Positions 1-7,151 of a stretch of DNA of 64,000 nt are shown here, in pieces. Below the pieces are notes generated by a model that did not search any database, was not told where the DNA came from, and saw nothing but the letters and a program-made list of their open reading frames with translations. Position 1 is the first letter of the stretch; every line of letters starts with the position of its first letter. The translations under genes were made by a program, and so were the position numbers. Source of the stretch: Roseateles puraquae (GTDB lineage: Bacteria; Pseudomonadota; Gammaproteobacteria; Burkholderiales; Burkholderiaceae_C); the NCBI RefSeq assembly GCF_002205845.1, contig NZ_NISI01000005.1, forward strand, positions 310,001-374,000, read 5' to 3'.

Positions 1-534
1 GGCATGTACACGCCGGAAGACAAGGCCTCTCTCACCTACGTCATGAACGGCCTGCTGGCCGGCATCCTGCTCAACAGCAAGGCGGCCGACTTCGTCGTCA
101 CCGGTTGCGGCACCGGCATGGGCTCCATGCTGGCCTGCAACAGCATGCCCGGCGTGTTCTGCGGCCTGGTCATCGACCCGACCGACGCTTTCCTGTTTGG
201 CCAGATCAACGACGGCAACGCCATGTCCATGCCCTACGCCAAGGGCTTCGGCTGGGCGGCCGAGCTGAACCTGCAGGACTGCTACCGCAAGCTGCTGGAG
301 AACGAGCGCGGCGCCGGCTACCCCAAGGAGCGCGCCGCCATCATGGCCAAGAACCGCGGCATCCTGAAGGATCTGAAGGCCGCGTCGTGCAAGGACATGC
401 TGACGGTGCTTAAGACCGTCGACCAGGACCTGCTCAAGGCCGCCGTGTCGGGCGAGAAGTTCCAGGAACTGTTCTTCACGAACTGCCAGGACGACGCCAT
501 CGCCGCGCACATCAAGGGCGTGCTGGCTCGCTGA
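1..534 (+). CDS. RpiB/LacA/LacB family sugar-phosphate isomerase (5' end outside window)
   Basis: The reading frame is open from base 1, so the gene begins before the window; 177 residues are visible, against about 150-215 for the family. The visible part holds the glycine-rich GCGTGMGS stretch and an IND-G-NAMS region that match the active-site segments of ribose-5-phosphate isomerase B and related LacA/LacB proteins, which interconvert aldose and ketose phosphates in the cytoplasm. The C-terminal half (LLENERGAGYPKERA onward) is typical of the longer betaproteobacterial version, whose real substrate is uncertain. It is followed by a GC-rich hairpin at 557-576. The family call is firm; pentose phosphate isomerisation is an inference. 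Confidence 0.85.
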   Translation, partial: GMYTPEDKASLTYVMNGLLAGILLNSKAADFVVTGCGTGMGSMLACNSMPGVFCGLVIDPTDAFLFGQINDGNAMSMPYAKGFGWAAELNLQDCYRKLLENERGAGYPKERAAIMAKNRGILKDLKAASCKDMLTVLKTVDQDLLKAAVSGEKFQELFFTNCQDDAIAAHIKGVLAR

Positions 535-556
535 GCGCTGCCGGCTCGCTGCACAC

Positions 557-577
557 AAGGGCCCTGCGGGGCCCTTT
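557..577 (+). terminator. Hairpin after the RpiB-family gene
   Basis: AAGGGCCC and GGGCCCTT form a perfect 8-bp stem around a 4-base loop, 23 bases after the stop codon. The T tract is short (TTT), so this is a moderate intrinsic terminator. Confidence 0.6.
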
Positions 578-618
578 CAGCTGGCATCACGCCGCGTCGC
601 AATAGGTCGCGGACCGCT

Positions 619-996
619 TTAGATGCCCGTGGCGACGAGATGGTCGCCGAAGGCCCTGACCTTGGCAGACTGCCTGCGCTGCGGCGGGCTCACGAGATGC
701 AGGGGCAGGTCTTGCACGGTCCATTCCGGCAGCAGCCGCTCGACCTCGCCATTCGCCAGTTCTGCCTCGAAGAGAAACAGCGGTGCGTACCCGATGCCCA
801 TGCCCGCCAGCACCGAGGCCCGGATGACCTCGCTGGCATTGGTCTGCAGGTTGCCGGCGGCACGCACCGTGTGCACGCTGCCTGGGGAAGCGCCCGCGCC
901 CGGCCCGGCGACAAAGCTCCAGGCATTGCCGCGCGCCAGTTCGCTGTAGACGATGCAGTTGTGTGCCAGCAGGTCGTCGGGATGCCGCAGCGGCAC
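619..996 (-). pseudogene. LysR-type regulator, C-terminal fragment only
   Basis: Read on the minus strand, this frame gives the second half of a LysR effector-binding domain: PLRHPDDLLAHNC, then a VRAAGNLQTN segment, an MGIGYAPLFLF segment and the usual LPLHLVSPP run near the C-terminus. About 125 residues are present. The N-terminal winged helix-turn-helix and the first half of the sensor domain, about 170-180 residues, are absent. The similarity stops near base 996, where the opposite strand begins to read as another truncated gene. It has no start codon of its own and cannot make a regulator. It looks like one side of a deletion between two divergent genes. Confidence 0.8.
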
Positions 997-999
997 GGC

Positions 1000-1222
1000 A
1001 CCGTTCGACCCCAAGCTCGATGCGCTGGCACGTTTGGTGAAGCAGGTGGCGCTCGACCGCGGGCACGCCGAGGCAGCGCTGCTGGATGCGTTCTTTGCCG
1101 CCGGCTGGACGCAGGAGAACCTGGTCGACACGCTGGTCGTCATCGGCGACAAGGTGGTCAGCAACTACCTGCATTCGACGACGCAGATCCCGGTCGACTT
1201 TCCCGCCGCTCCCGCGCTCTGA
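1000..1222 (+). pseudogene. Carboxymuconolactone decarboxylase/AhpD-like protein, C-terminal fragment
   Basis: The plus frame from about base 1000 reads FDPKLDALARLVKQVALDRGH and ends SNYLHSTTQIPVDFPAAPAL. This is the last part of a carboxymuconolactone decarboxylase family protein (AhpD-like helical fold). The first half, which carries the family's CxxC redox or catalytic region, is missing, and the frame runs upstream straight into antisense lysR sequence. With the lysR remnant it marks a deletion that took the 5' halves of both genes and the promoter region between them. Confidence 0.75.
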
Positions 1223-1252
1223 ACTGCGGCGCCAAGCTGCGAGACTGTCGCG

Positions 1253-3535
1253 ATGGCGCCTCCTCCCCAGCTCACCCTGCGCACCCTGACCCGCGGCGAC
1301 GGGCTGCTGGGCCTGCGCCCCCGCGGGGCGCTCGGGCCGCGAGGTGAGCAGGTGACGGTGGCCACGCTGGCGCAGCGCGATGCCGATGCCGAGCAAGCCC
1401 TGGTGCAGCGCGGGCTGGTGGCCCTGGACCCCGCGCTGTTGCAATGGCGCGGCACGCCGGCCGCGCTAGGCGGCGCGTCGTTGTGGACCACGCCGCAGGA
1501 AGAGTTCTTCGGCGACTTCCACGCCGAGCAGGTGCCTGCCCTGCAGGCCTTGGGCTGGCAGGTTCGCACCGAGCCCGGCTTTGCGCACCACAGCCAGTTC
1601 GTCAGCGGCTGGCAGCTCGGCCTGACCGAAGCGGTGGACGAGGCCGCCCCCAAGCCCAGCCGCCGCGTGCAGGGCCTGGGCCTGGAGCGCCGCCGCGGCG
1701 CCTGGCTGGTGAGCCTGGGCATCGAGGTCGAAGGCAAGCCGCTGGACCTGGCGCCGCTGATCGCCAACCTGCTGCGGCGCGACAAGCGCTGGCTGGACGC
1801 CGTGGCCATCGCCGCCATCGAAGACGACGCCGTCATCTCGCTGCGCGCCCCCGGCGGCCGTCGCTATCACACGCCTGCCGCGCCGCTCAAGCTCATGATG
1901 CTGGCGCTGCTGGACCTGCTCAAGCCTGCCGAACTGGAGAAGGGCAAGCCCCTCAAGCTCGATGCCTGGGACGCCGAGCGCCTGCGCGGCCTGCAGGAGG
2001 ACGAGCGCAGCCGCTGGACGGTCCACGGCGATGCCGGCCTGCGCGCCATCGGCCAGCAGCTGCTGGCTGCCGGCCGCCCGGCTGCGGTGGCCCAGCCTGC
2101 CGGCGTGGCGCTCGCGCTGCGGCCCTACCAGCTCCATGGCCTGGCCTGGCTGCAGCATCTGCGCGAGCAAGGTCTGGCCGGCATCCTGGCCGACGACATG
2201 GGCCTGGGCAAGACGGCGCAGGCCCTCGCCCACATCGTCTGCGAGCAGGCCGCGGGCCGGCTCGACCAGCCCGCACTGGTCGTCGTGCCTACCTCGCTGC
2301 TCTTCAACTGGCAACAAGAGGCCGCGCGCATCGCCCCGGGCCTGCGCGTCACCACCTGGCATGGCGCGGACCGCACCGCCGCCCAGCTCGCTGATGCCGA
2401 CGTCGTGCTGACCACCTACGCCCTCGTCTGGCGCGACCTGCGCACGCTCGCCGCGCAGCCCTGGCATCTGCTCATCCTGGACGAAGCCCAGTCCGTCAAG
2501 AACGCCCAGGCCCGCGCCGCGCGCGCCTTGCGCCGGCTCAACGTACGCCACCACCTCGCCCTCACCGGCACGCCGCTGGAGAACCACCTGGGCGAGCTGT
2601 GGTCGTTGTTCGACCTCTTGATGCCCGGCTTCCTGGGCGATTCACGCAGCTTCGCGCGGCACTGGCGCAAGCCCATCGAGGTCAACCGCGACGGCCCGCG
2701 CGCCCGGTTGCTGGCCGCACGGGTTCGGCCCTTCATCCTGCGCCGGCTCAAGACCGAGGTGGCCACCGAGCTGCCGCCGCTGACCGAACTGGTGCGCCGC
2801 GTGCCGCTCGTGGGCCATCAGAAGCAGCTCTACGAAAGCGTGCGCGTGGCAGCGGACCACCTGGTGCGCCGCATCCTGGAGCGCGACGGCTTCACGCCCA
2901 CCAGCCTCATCAGCGTGCTCGACGCCATGCTCAAGCTGCGCCAGGTGTGCTGTGACCCACGGCTGGTCAAGGGCATGGCCATGGCGCCGCACACCGAGCG
3001 CGCGAAGCTCGACTGGCTGCGCGTACACCTGCCTGACCTGGTCAGCGAGGGGCGCCGGATGCTGGTGTTCTCGCAGTTCACCGAGATGCTGGACCTGATC
3101 GCCGCCGAACTGCAGGCGCTCGGGCTGCCCCACCTGAGCCTTACCGGCCAGACGCCAGCCGCTCAGCGCGGCGACATCGTGCGGCGCTTCCAGGCGCGCG
3201 AGGTGCCGCTGCTGCTGGCCAGCCTCAAGGCCGGCGGCGTGGGCCTGAACCTGACCGCGGCCGACACCGTCATCCACGTCGACCCCTGGTGGAACCCGGC
3301 CGTGCAGGCCCAGGCGAGCGCGCGAGCGCACCGCATCGGGCAGAGCCAGCCGGTGTTCGTCTACCAGCTCGTGGCCGAAGGCAGCATTGAAGAGCGCATG
3401 CTGGAGCTGCAAGCCCGCAAGCGTGCCCTGGCCGACGGCCTGCTCGGCCACGACGACGGCTCCGCCCTGGCCAAGTTCAGCCTGCCCGAGATCGAGCGGC
3501 TGCTGGCGCCGCTGGGTGAGGACGCGGACGGTTAG
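1253..3535 (+). CDS. SNF2/RapA-like DEAD/DEAH-box helicase
   Basis: A 760-residue Swi2/Snf2 superfamily ATPase that would move along double-stranded DNA or remodel protein-DNA complexes in the cytoplasm. Motif I (GILADDMGLGKT) lies near residue 310, motif II is DEAQ near 410, LTGTPLENHLGELWS follows as motif III, and the second RecA lobe holds SQFTEML, GGVGLNLTAAD and the family's HRIGQ near 693. An N-terminal domain of about 280 residues precedes the helicase core; I see no SWIM zinc finger. The target is unknown and the gene stands alone. It meets the convergent GH19 gene so closely that the two stop codons overlap (TTAG at 3532-3535). Family certain, role open. Confidence 0.93.
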   Translation: MAPPPQLTLRTLTRGDGLLGLRPRGALGPRGEQVTVATLAQRDADAEQALVQRGLVALDPALLQWRGTPAALGGASLWTTPQEEFFGDFHAEQVPALQALGWQVRTEPGFAHHSQFVSGWQLGLTEAVDEAAPKPSRRVQGLGLERRRGAWLVSLGIEVEGKPLDLAPLIANLLRRDKRWLDAVAIAAIEDDAVISLRAPGGRRYHTPAAPLKLMMLALLDLLKPAELEKGKPLKLDAWDAERLRGLQEDERSRWTVHGDAGLRAIGQQLLAAGRPAAVAQPAGVALALRPYQLHGLAWLQHLREQGLAGILADDMGLGKTAQALAHIVCEQAAGRLDQPALVVVPTSLLFNWQQEAARIAPGLRVTTWHGADRTAAQLADADVVLTTYALVWRDLRTLAAQPWHLLILDEAQSVKNAQARAARALRRLNVRHHLALTGTPLENHLGELWSLFDLLMPGFLGDSRSFARHWRKPIEVNRDGPRARLLAARVRPFILRRLKTEVATELPPLTELVRRVPLVGHQKQLYESVRVAADHLVRRILERDGFTPTSLISVLDAMLKLRQVCCDPRLVKGMAMAPHTERAKLDWLRVHLPDLVSEGRRMLVFSQFTEMLDLIAAELQALGLPHLSLTGQTPAAQRGDIVRRFQAREVPLLLASLKAGGVGLNLTAADTVIHVDPWWNPAVQAQASARAHRIGQSQPVFVYQLVAEGSIEERMLELQARKRALADGLLGHDDGSALAKFSLPEIERLLAPLGEDADG

Positions 3536-4320
3536 AGCCCCAGCAACGCCTTGGCCCGCGCCAGGTGCTCCAGCCGGTCGTCCAGGCCGTTGTAGCCGCC
3601 GTTGATGCGCTTGGTCACCGCGCGGGCGTCGTCGGCTTCGGCGAGGGGGGGCAGGCCGTTGTGCTGCCAGAACCAGCAGGCCACGTCCACGCAGGCGACC
3701 GGGTCGAGTGCGATGCGGTTGGGGTCGCTGACGTAGTCGATGCCGGTGAACTCGCTGTAGTCGCGGTAGTTGGCGCGGCCGGTGAGCTGGATCAGGCCGC
3801 GTCCCTTGAAGCGAGGGCCGTCGCCGGGCTGGGTGTTGCCCAGGTCGACGCGGCCTTCGTAGGCGCTGCCGCTGGCCAGTTCCTCGGCATACAGCAGCGA
3901 GCCCGACTCGTGGGCCAGTTGGGCGATGAAGTGGGCAATCTGGCGCGGCGTGTCGATGCCGTAGCGCGTCATGCCCTTCACGAGCGGTTCGTAGTAGAGG
4001 TCGATGCGCTTGGGCATCGCGCGCGGCATGACCAGGCCAAGCTTGTCCTTGGTCGGGCCGGGCGGCAGGCCGGCCAGCAGGCGGGCCATGGTGGCGTCGC
4101 CCGGCGTGACGAGGCCGTCTGACTCGCGCAGGCCCATCGCGCGGGTCTCGAAGGCGCGGATGGCGTCGATGGTGTTGGGGCCGATCTGGCCGTCCACGCT
4201 CAGCGGTGGGCGGTTGTCGGCGCGCCAGGCTTCGCTGTTCAGGTTGAGCAGGACCTGGACGATGCGGACGTCGGCGACGTCGTTGCGGGCCGCCAGCCCG
4301 ACGCTCTTGGCAATGCACAT
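3532..4320 (-). CDS. GH19 chitinase/endolysin-like protein with peptidoglycan-binding domain
   Basis: Starting at the ATG at 4320, which has AGGAG six bases upstream, the protein has 262 residues. Residues about 15-85 resemble PG_binding_1 (DVRIVQVLLNLN, then VDGQIGPNTIDAIRAFE). The rest is a glycoside hydrolase 19 domain: AHFIAQLAHESGSLLYAEE with the probable catalytic glutamate, then FKGRGLIQLTGRANY. GH19 proteins of this architecture usually cut peptidoglycan. There is no signal peptide, so the enzyme would need a holin, a type VI system or lysis to reach the wall. No phage genes flank it. It could be a phage relic, a secreted effector or a housekeeping enzyme; sequence alone does not decide. 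Confidence 0.85.
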   Translation of the reverse strand: MCIAKSVGLAARNDVADVRIVQVLLNLNSEAWRADNRPPLSVDGQIGPNTIDAIRAFETRAMGLRESDGLVTPGDATMARLLAGLPPGPTKDKLGLVMPRAMPKRIDLYYEPLVKGMTRYGIDTPRQIAHFIAQLAHESGSLLYAEELASGSAYEGRVDLGNTQPGDGPRFKGRGLIQLTGRANYRDYSEFTGIDYVSDPNRIALDPVACVDVACWFWQHNGLPPLAEADDARAVTKRINGGYNGLDDRLEHLARAKALLGL

Positions 4321-4415
4321 GGGGGGCTCCTGGCAGTCAGTGCCCGGCACCATAGGGCCATTGCGGCCCGGCGCTCATCCTCAACGCAAAGGAGGCGGGC
4401 GCCGGCGGCAGGGCG

Positions 4416-5240
4416 TCAGGGCAGGGGCCGGATGCTGCCGGCCAGGCTGCCCGGCGGATGGAAATCGTTGAAGAGCTGCCACACCCGGCCCGCGCGGGCC
4501 TGCTGCTGGAAGGCGGCGCGCAAGGTGCGGCGGTCAGCTTCGCTCAGGGCCTGCCGCGACAGGTAGACGCCGCTCTCCGACCAGCCCAGCTCCTCCAGCG
4601 CTTCGGTGCGCAGCTGCTTGACCAGCGGCGCGAGCTCGGCCTCCTGCACGAGGGTGCTGATCAGGATGGAGGCGGTCATCACCGTGCCCTGGGCCAGGCC
4701 CTGGCGCAGGGCGCGCACCACGCCGCTCACGTCGGCCTCCTCCACCAGGCGCTTGCGGGCGCGCAGCTGCGTGATCGCGCTGTCGTAGGCCGGCCCGAAG
4801 CTGAAGCCGCGCACCACGACGAGCCGAAAGTCCGGCTGCGCCATCAGCTCGGTCATCGAGCGGGGCAGGGCACGGTCGCCCCCCAGCGTGATGAGGCTGG
4901 CGCGTACCTGTACCAGCGGCACGAACTCGCCATGCTGGTTGCGGGCCGGGGAGACCGAGGCCGGGATGAGCAGGTCGGCCTGCCCGGTCTCGAACATCTT
5001 CTGCAGCCGCGCCCGTGGCACGCGCTGCAGTTGGAACTCGCAGCCGGTGGGGGCGCTCATCTCGCGCAGCAGGGTGGGATAGACGCCGCCGAAGCCGTCG
5101 TCTTCAAAGCTCACGCTCAGGCCGATGGCGGCCAGCGGCACCGTCATCGCGCGGCTGCAGGTCGCGCTCGCCTGGGCCATGGCGGCCAGGCTCCATGCGG
5201 CGCAGACTGCGCTGATGGCCTGTCGAGTCCTCGTCCTCAT
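4416..5240 (-). CDS. Periplasmic solute-binding protein, family 3
   Basis: A 274-residue periplasmic protein. Residues 1-26 form a signal peptide (RTRTR basic start, hydrophobic core, AQASA cleavage region). The mature part has the family 3 order: a VPLAAIGLSVSFED first strand, then GVYPTLLREM, then a central QADLLIPASVSPAR segment like the ligand-binding loop of amino acid or polar compound receptors. Its ATG overlaps the stop of the upstream transporter fusion by four bases (ATGA at 5237-5240), so the two are translated together and probably transcribed together. The ligand cannot be read from sequence. It may be an accessory receptor or a sensor-type protein rather than the transporter's main binding protein. 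Confidence 0.8.
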   Translation of the reverse strand: MRTRTRQAISAVCAAWSLAAMAQASATCSRAMTVPLAAIGLSVSFEDDGFGGVYPTLLREMSAPTGCEFQLQRVPRARLQKMFETGQADLLIPASVSPARNQHGEFVPLVQVRASLITLGGDRALPRSMTELMAQPDFRLVVVRGFSFGPAYDSAITQLRARKRLVEEADVSGVVRALRQGLAQGTVMTASILISTLVQEAELAPLVKQLRTEALEELGWSESGVYLSRQALSEADRRTLRAAFQQQARAGRVWQLFNDFHPPGSLAGSIRPLP

Positions 5241-6748
5241 GCCTGAACATCCTTGTTCTTGTGGTGCCGATTGTGCGCGAGGCGGCGTTCCAGGGTGTCG
5301 AACAGGATTTGCACGAGGACGGCCAGCACCGCCGCCGGCAGGGCGCCGGCCAGCATCAGCTCGGTGTCGTTGACGGCCAGACCGGCCACGATGCGCTCGC
5401 CCAGGCCGCCCGCGCCGACGAAGGCTGCGACGGTGGCGGTGCCAACGTTCGTCACGGCCGCGATCTTCACCCCCGTCATCAGCGTGGGCAGGGCCAGGGG
5501 CAGCTCGATGCTGCGCAACGTCTGCCCGCGGGTCAGGCCCAGCGCCAGGGCGGCGTCCACCAGGCCGCGCGGCACGGCCTGCAGCCCGGCATGTGTGTTG
5601 CGCACGATGGGCAGCAAGGCGTAGACGAAGAGCGCCAGCAGCGCCGGCACGAAGCCGATGCGCCCGACCCAGGCGATCAGGAAGGCCAGCAGGGCCAGCG
5701 ACGGCAGCGTTTGCAGCAAGCCCGCGGCGGCCATGACCGGCCCCGCCAACCGCGGAAGGCGGTGAGCGGCCAGGCCGAGCGGCACGGCCACTGTCACAGC
5801 CAGCGCGAGTGAGGCCAACACCAACAGCAGATGCTGGGCCAGCAGGCGCGGCAGGTCGGGCGCCATCAGTCGTGCCGTCAAGCCCTGCGCAGCGGTGGGC
5901 GCCGCCTGGCCGAGAAAGCTGCGCGCCACGTCGGCAAACGGCCGGCCATCCAACTCGGCGGCGGCATTGAGCCGTGTCATCTCGGCCTCGGGCAGGCGGC
6001 CGGCGAGGGCCTGCAGAGGGCGCTCATCCACGCCGGTTCGCATCAGCAGCACCGCGTCGTAGCGCGGGAAGAAGCCCAGGTCATCGCGCAGCACCCGCAC
6101 CGGCTGGCGGGCGAGCTGCGCATCGGTGGTGTAGACGTCGATCAGGTCCACTTCGCCCCGGGCCAGCGCGGCATAGGCCAGGCCGTGGTCGAGGCCGGCG
6201 CCGGGGGTGAGCTTGAGGCCATAGGCGCGCTGCAGCGCCGGCCAGCCGTCGGCGCGTGCGAGGAATTCATGCGACAGCCCGGGCTTGAGCGCGGGCGCCA
6301 GGCGTGCCAGGTCCGACAGCGTCGCCAGCCGCAGCCGGGTGGCATCCGCTTCGCGAATGGCCAGCGCGTAGCTGTTGTTGAAGCCCAGCGGCACGGCCGC
6401 CTTCAGCCCGAGCGGCGCGAGCCAGGCGTTGATCTGGCTCAGGGGCGCCTGGGCGTCGGCCGGCGCGGTGCGCTGCAGGAGCTCGCGCACGATGGTGCCG
6501 GTGTACTCGGGGTAGAGGTCGATCTGGCCCTTCTGGAGCGCGGCCGCCAGGATGGCGGTGTTGCCCAGGCCCTGGCGGTGTTCCGCTGCGATGCCGGCGC
6601 GGCTCAGGGTCTGGGTGACGATTTCGCCCAGGACATAGCTTTCCGTGAAGCGCTTGGAGCCCACCTGCAGCGCGGGGGACGCCGTGGCCACGCCGGCCCA
6701 GGCGGCGATGCACAGGAGCGCCAGGCGCAGCAGCAGGCGGGTCGTCAT
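5237..6748 (-). CDS. Osmoprotectant-type ABC transporter, fused binding protein and permease
   Basis: From the ATG at 6748 the protein has 503 residues. After a signal sequence or first membrane helix (residues 1-24), residues about 25-290 are an OpuAC-type binding domain beginning LQVGSKRFTESYVLGEI and containing GQIDLYPEYTGT, both hallmarks of choline, carnitine or glycine-betaine receptors. Residues about 300-500 are a permease with the inner-membrane segments LLLVLASLALAVTVAVPLGL and LLQTLPSLALLAFLIAWVG, then a PIVRNTHAGL coupling region. Such fusions occur in OpuB/OpuF-type importers. No ATPase gene is present in this operon, so the energising subunit must be elsewhere. Compatible solute uptake is inferred from the family. 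Confidence 0.88.
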   Translation of the reverse strand: MTTRLLLRLALLCIAAWAGVATASPALQVGSKRFTESYVLGEIVTQTLSRAGIAAEHRQGLGNTAILAAALQKGQIDLYPEYTGTIVRELLQRTAPADAQAPLSQINAWLAPLGLKAAVPLGFNNSYALAIREADATRLRLATLSDLARLAPALKPGLSHEFLARADGWPALQRAYGLKLTPGAGLDHGLAYAALARGEVDLIDVYTTDAQLARQPVRVLRDDLGFFPRYDAVLLMRTGVDERPLQALAGRLPEAEMTRLNAAAELDGRPFADVARSFLGQAAPTAAQGLTARLMAPDLPRLLAQHLLLVLASLALAVTVAVPLGLAAHRLPRLAGPVMAAAGLLQTLPSLALLAFLIAWVGRIGFVPALLALFVYALLPIVRNTHAGLQAVPRGLVDAALALGLTRGQTLRSIELPLALPTLMTGVKIAAVTNVGTATVAAFVGAGGLGERIVAGLAVNDTELMLAGALPAAVLAVLVQILFDTLERRLAHNRHHKNKDVQA

Positions 6749-6794
6749 GGCTGCATGGTGCCTGAGGCGCGCGAAGCCGCGCATGTCGGACAAG

Positions 6795-6803
6795 CCCTAC
6801 AAG
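6795..6803 (+). promoter_or_regulatory. CCCTACAAG motif upstream of the small membrane protein gene
   Basis: CCCTACAAG lies about 80 bases before the start of the 67-residue gene, just after a TGTCGGACA sequence. Nearly the same 9-mer stands upstream of three other genes in this window, at 28263-28271, 33682-33690 and 34051-34059 on the minus strand. Function unknown. Confidence 0.3.
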
Positions 6804-6879
6804 ACGTTGCCGCGGTGTCCGAATGCAACCGCGAGCGGTGCTGCCTAGAGTTGTCGGCATCGTTCACTAGGAGTCCGTC

Positions 6880-7083
6880 ATGTCCCGCGTCACCGATCCG
6901 ATGCTGCGTCAGCACACCGACAGTCTCGACCTTCACCTGCGCCAGTGCCGCAACCTGTCGGACCTTCGCTTGCGCCTGCTGTGCTCGCTGGAAGCGATGG
7001 ATGCCGCCATCAGCGAGCGCGTGTTCACGACCGTTGTGCTGGGTAGCACGCTGATGGCCGCGGTGCTGAGTCTGGTGGTCTGA
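6880..7083 (+). CDS. Small tail-anchored membrane protein, unknown function
   Basis: A 67-residue protein preceded by AGGAG seven bases before the ATG. Residues 1-45 are polar and charged, with a probable amphipathic helix around LRQCRNLSDLRLRLLCSLEAMD. Residues about 48-67 (VFTTVVLGSTLMAAVLSLVV) form one hydrophobic segment at the extreme C-terminus, so the topology is that of a tail-anchored inner-membrane protein. I recognise no family. It stands alone between divergent or convergent neighbours, with a promoter-distance CCCTACAAG motif upstream and a hairpin just after its stop codon. The good ribosome-binding site and terminator make it likely to be a real gene. Confidence 0.65.
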   Translation: MSRVTDPMLRQHTDSLDLHLRQCRNLSDLRLRLLCSLEAMDAAISERVFTTVVLGSTLMAAVLSLVV

Positions 7084-7103
7084 TCGGCTCTTGCCCGGTG
7101 ACG

Positions 7104-7130
7104 ACGGCGGCCTGCGGGCCGCCGTTGTCA
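7104..7130. terminator. Bidirectional hairpin between the small gene and the glucan synthase
   Basis: ACGGCGGCC (7104-7112) and GGCCGCCGT (7117-7125) form a perfect 9-bp stem with a 4-base loop. It sits between two convergent genes and could serve both; there is no long T run on either strand. Confidence 0.6.
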
Positions 7131-7151
7131 TTGGGGCGAACCGCCCCGCGG

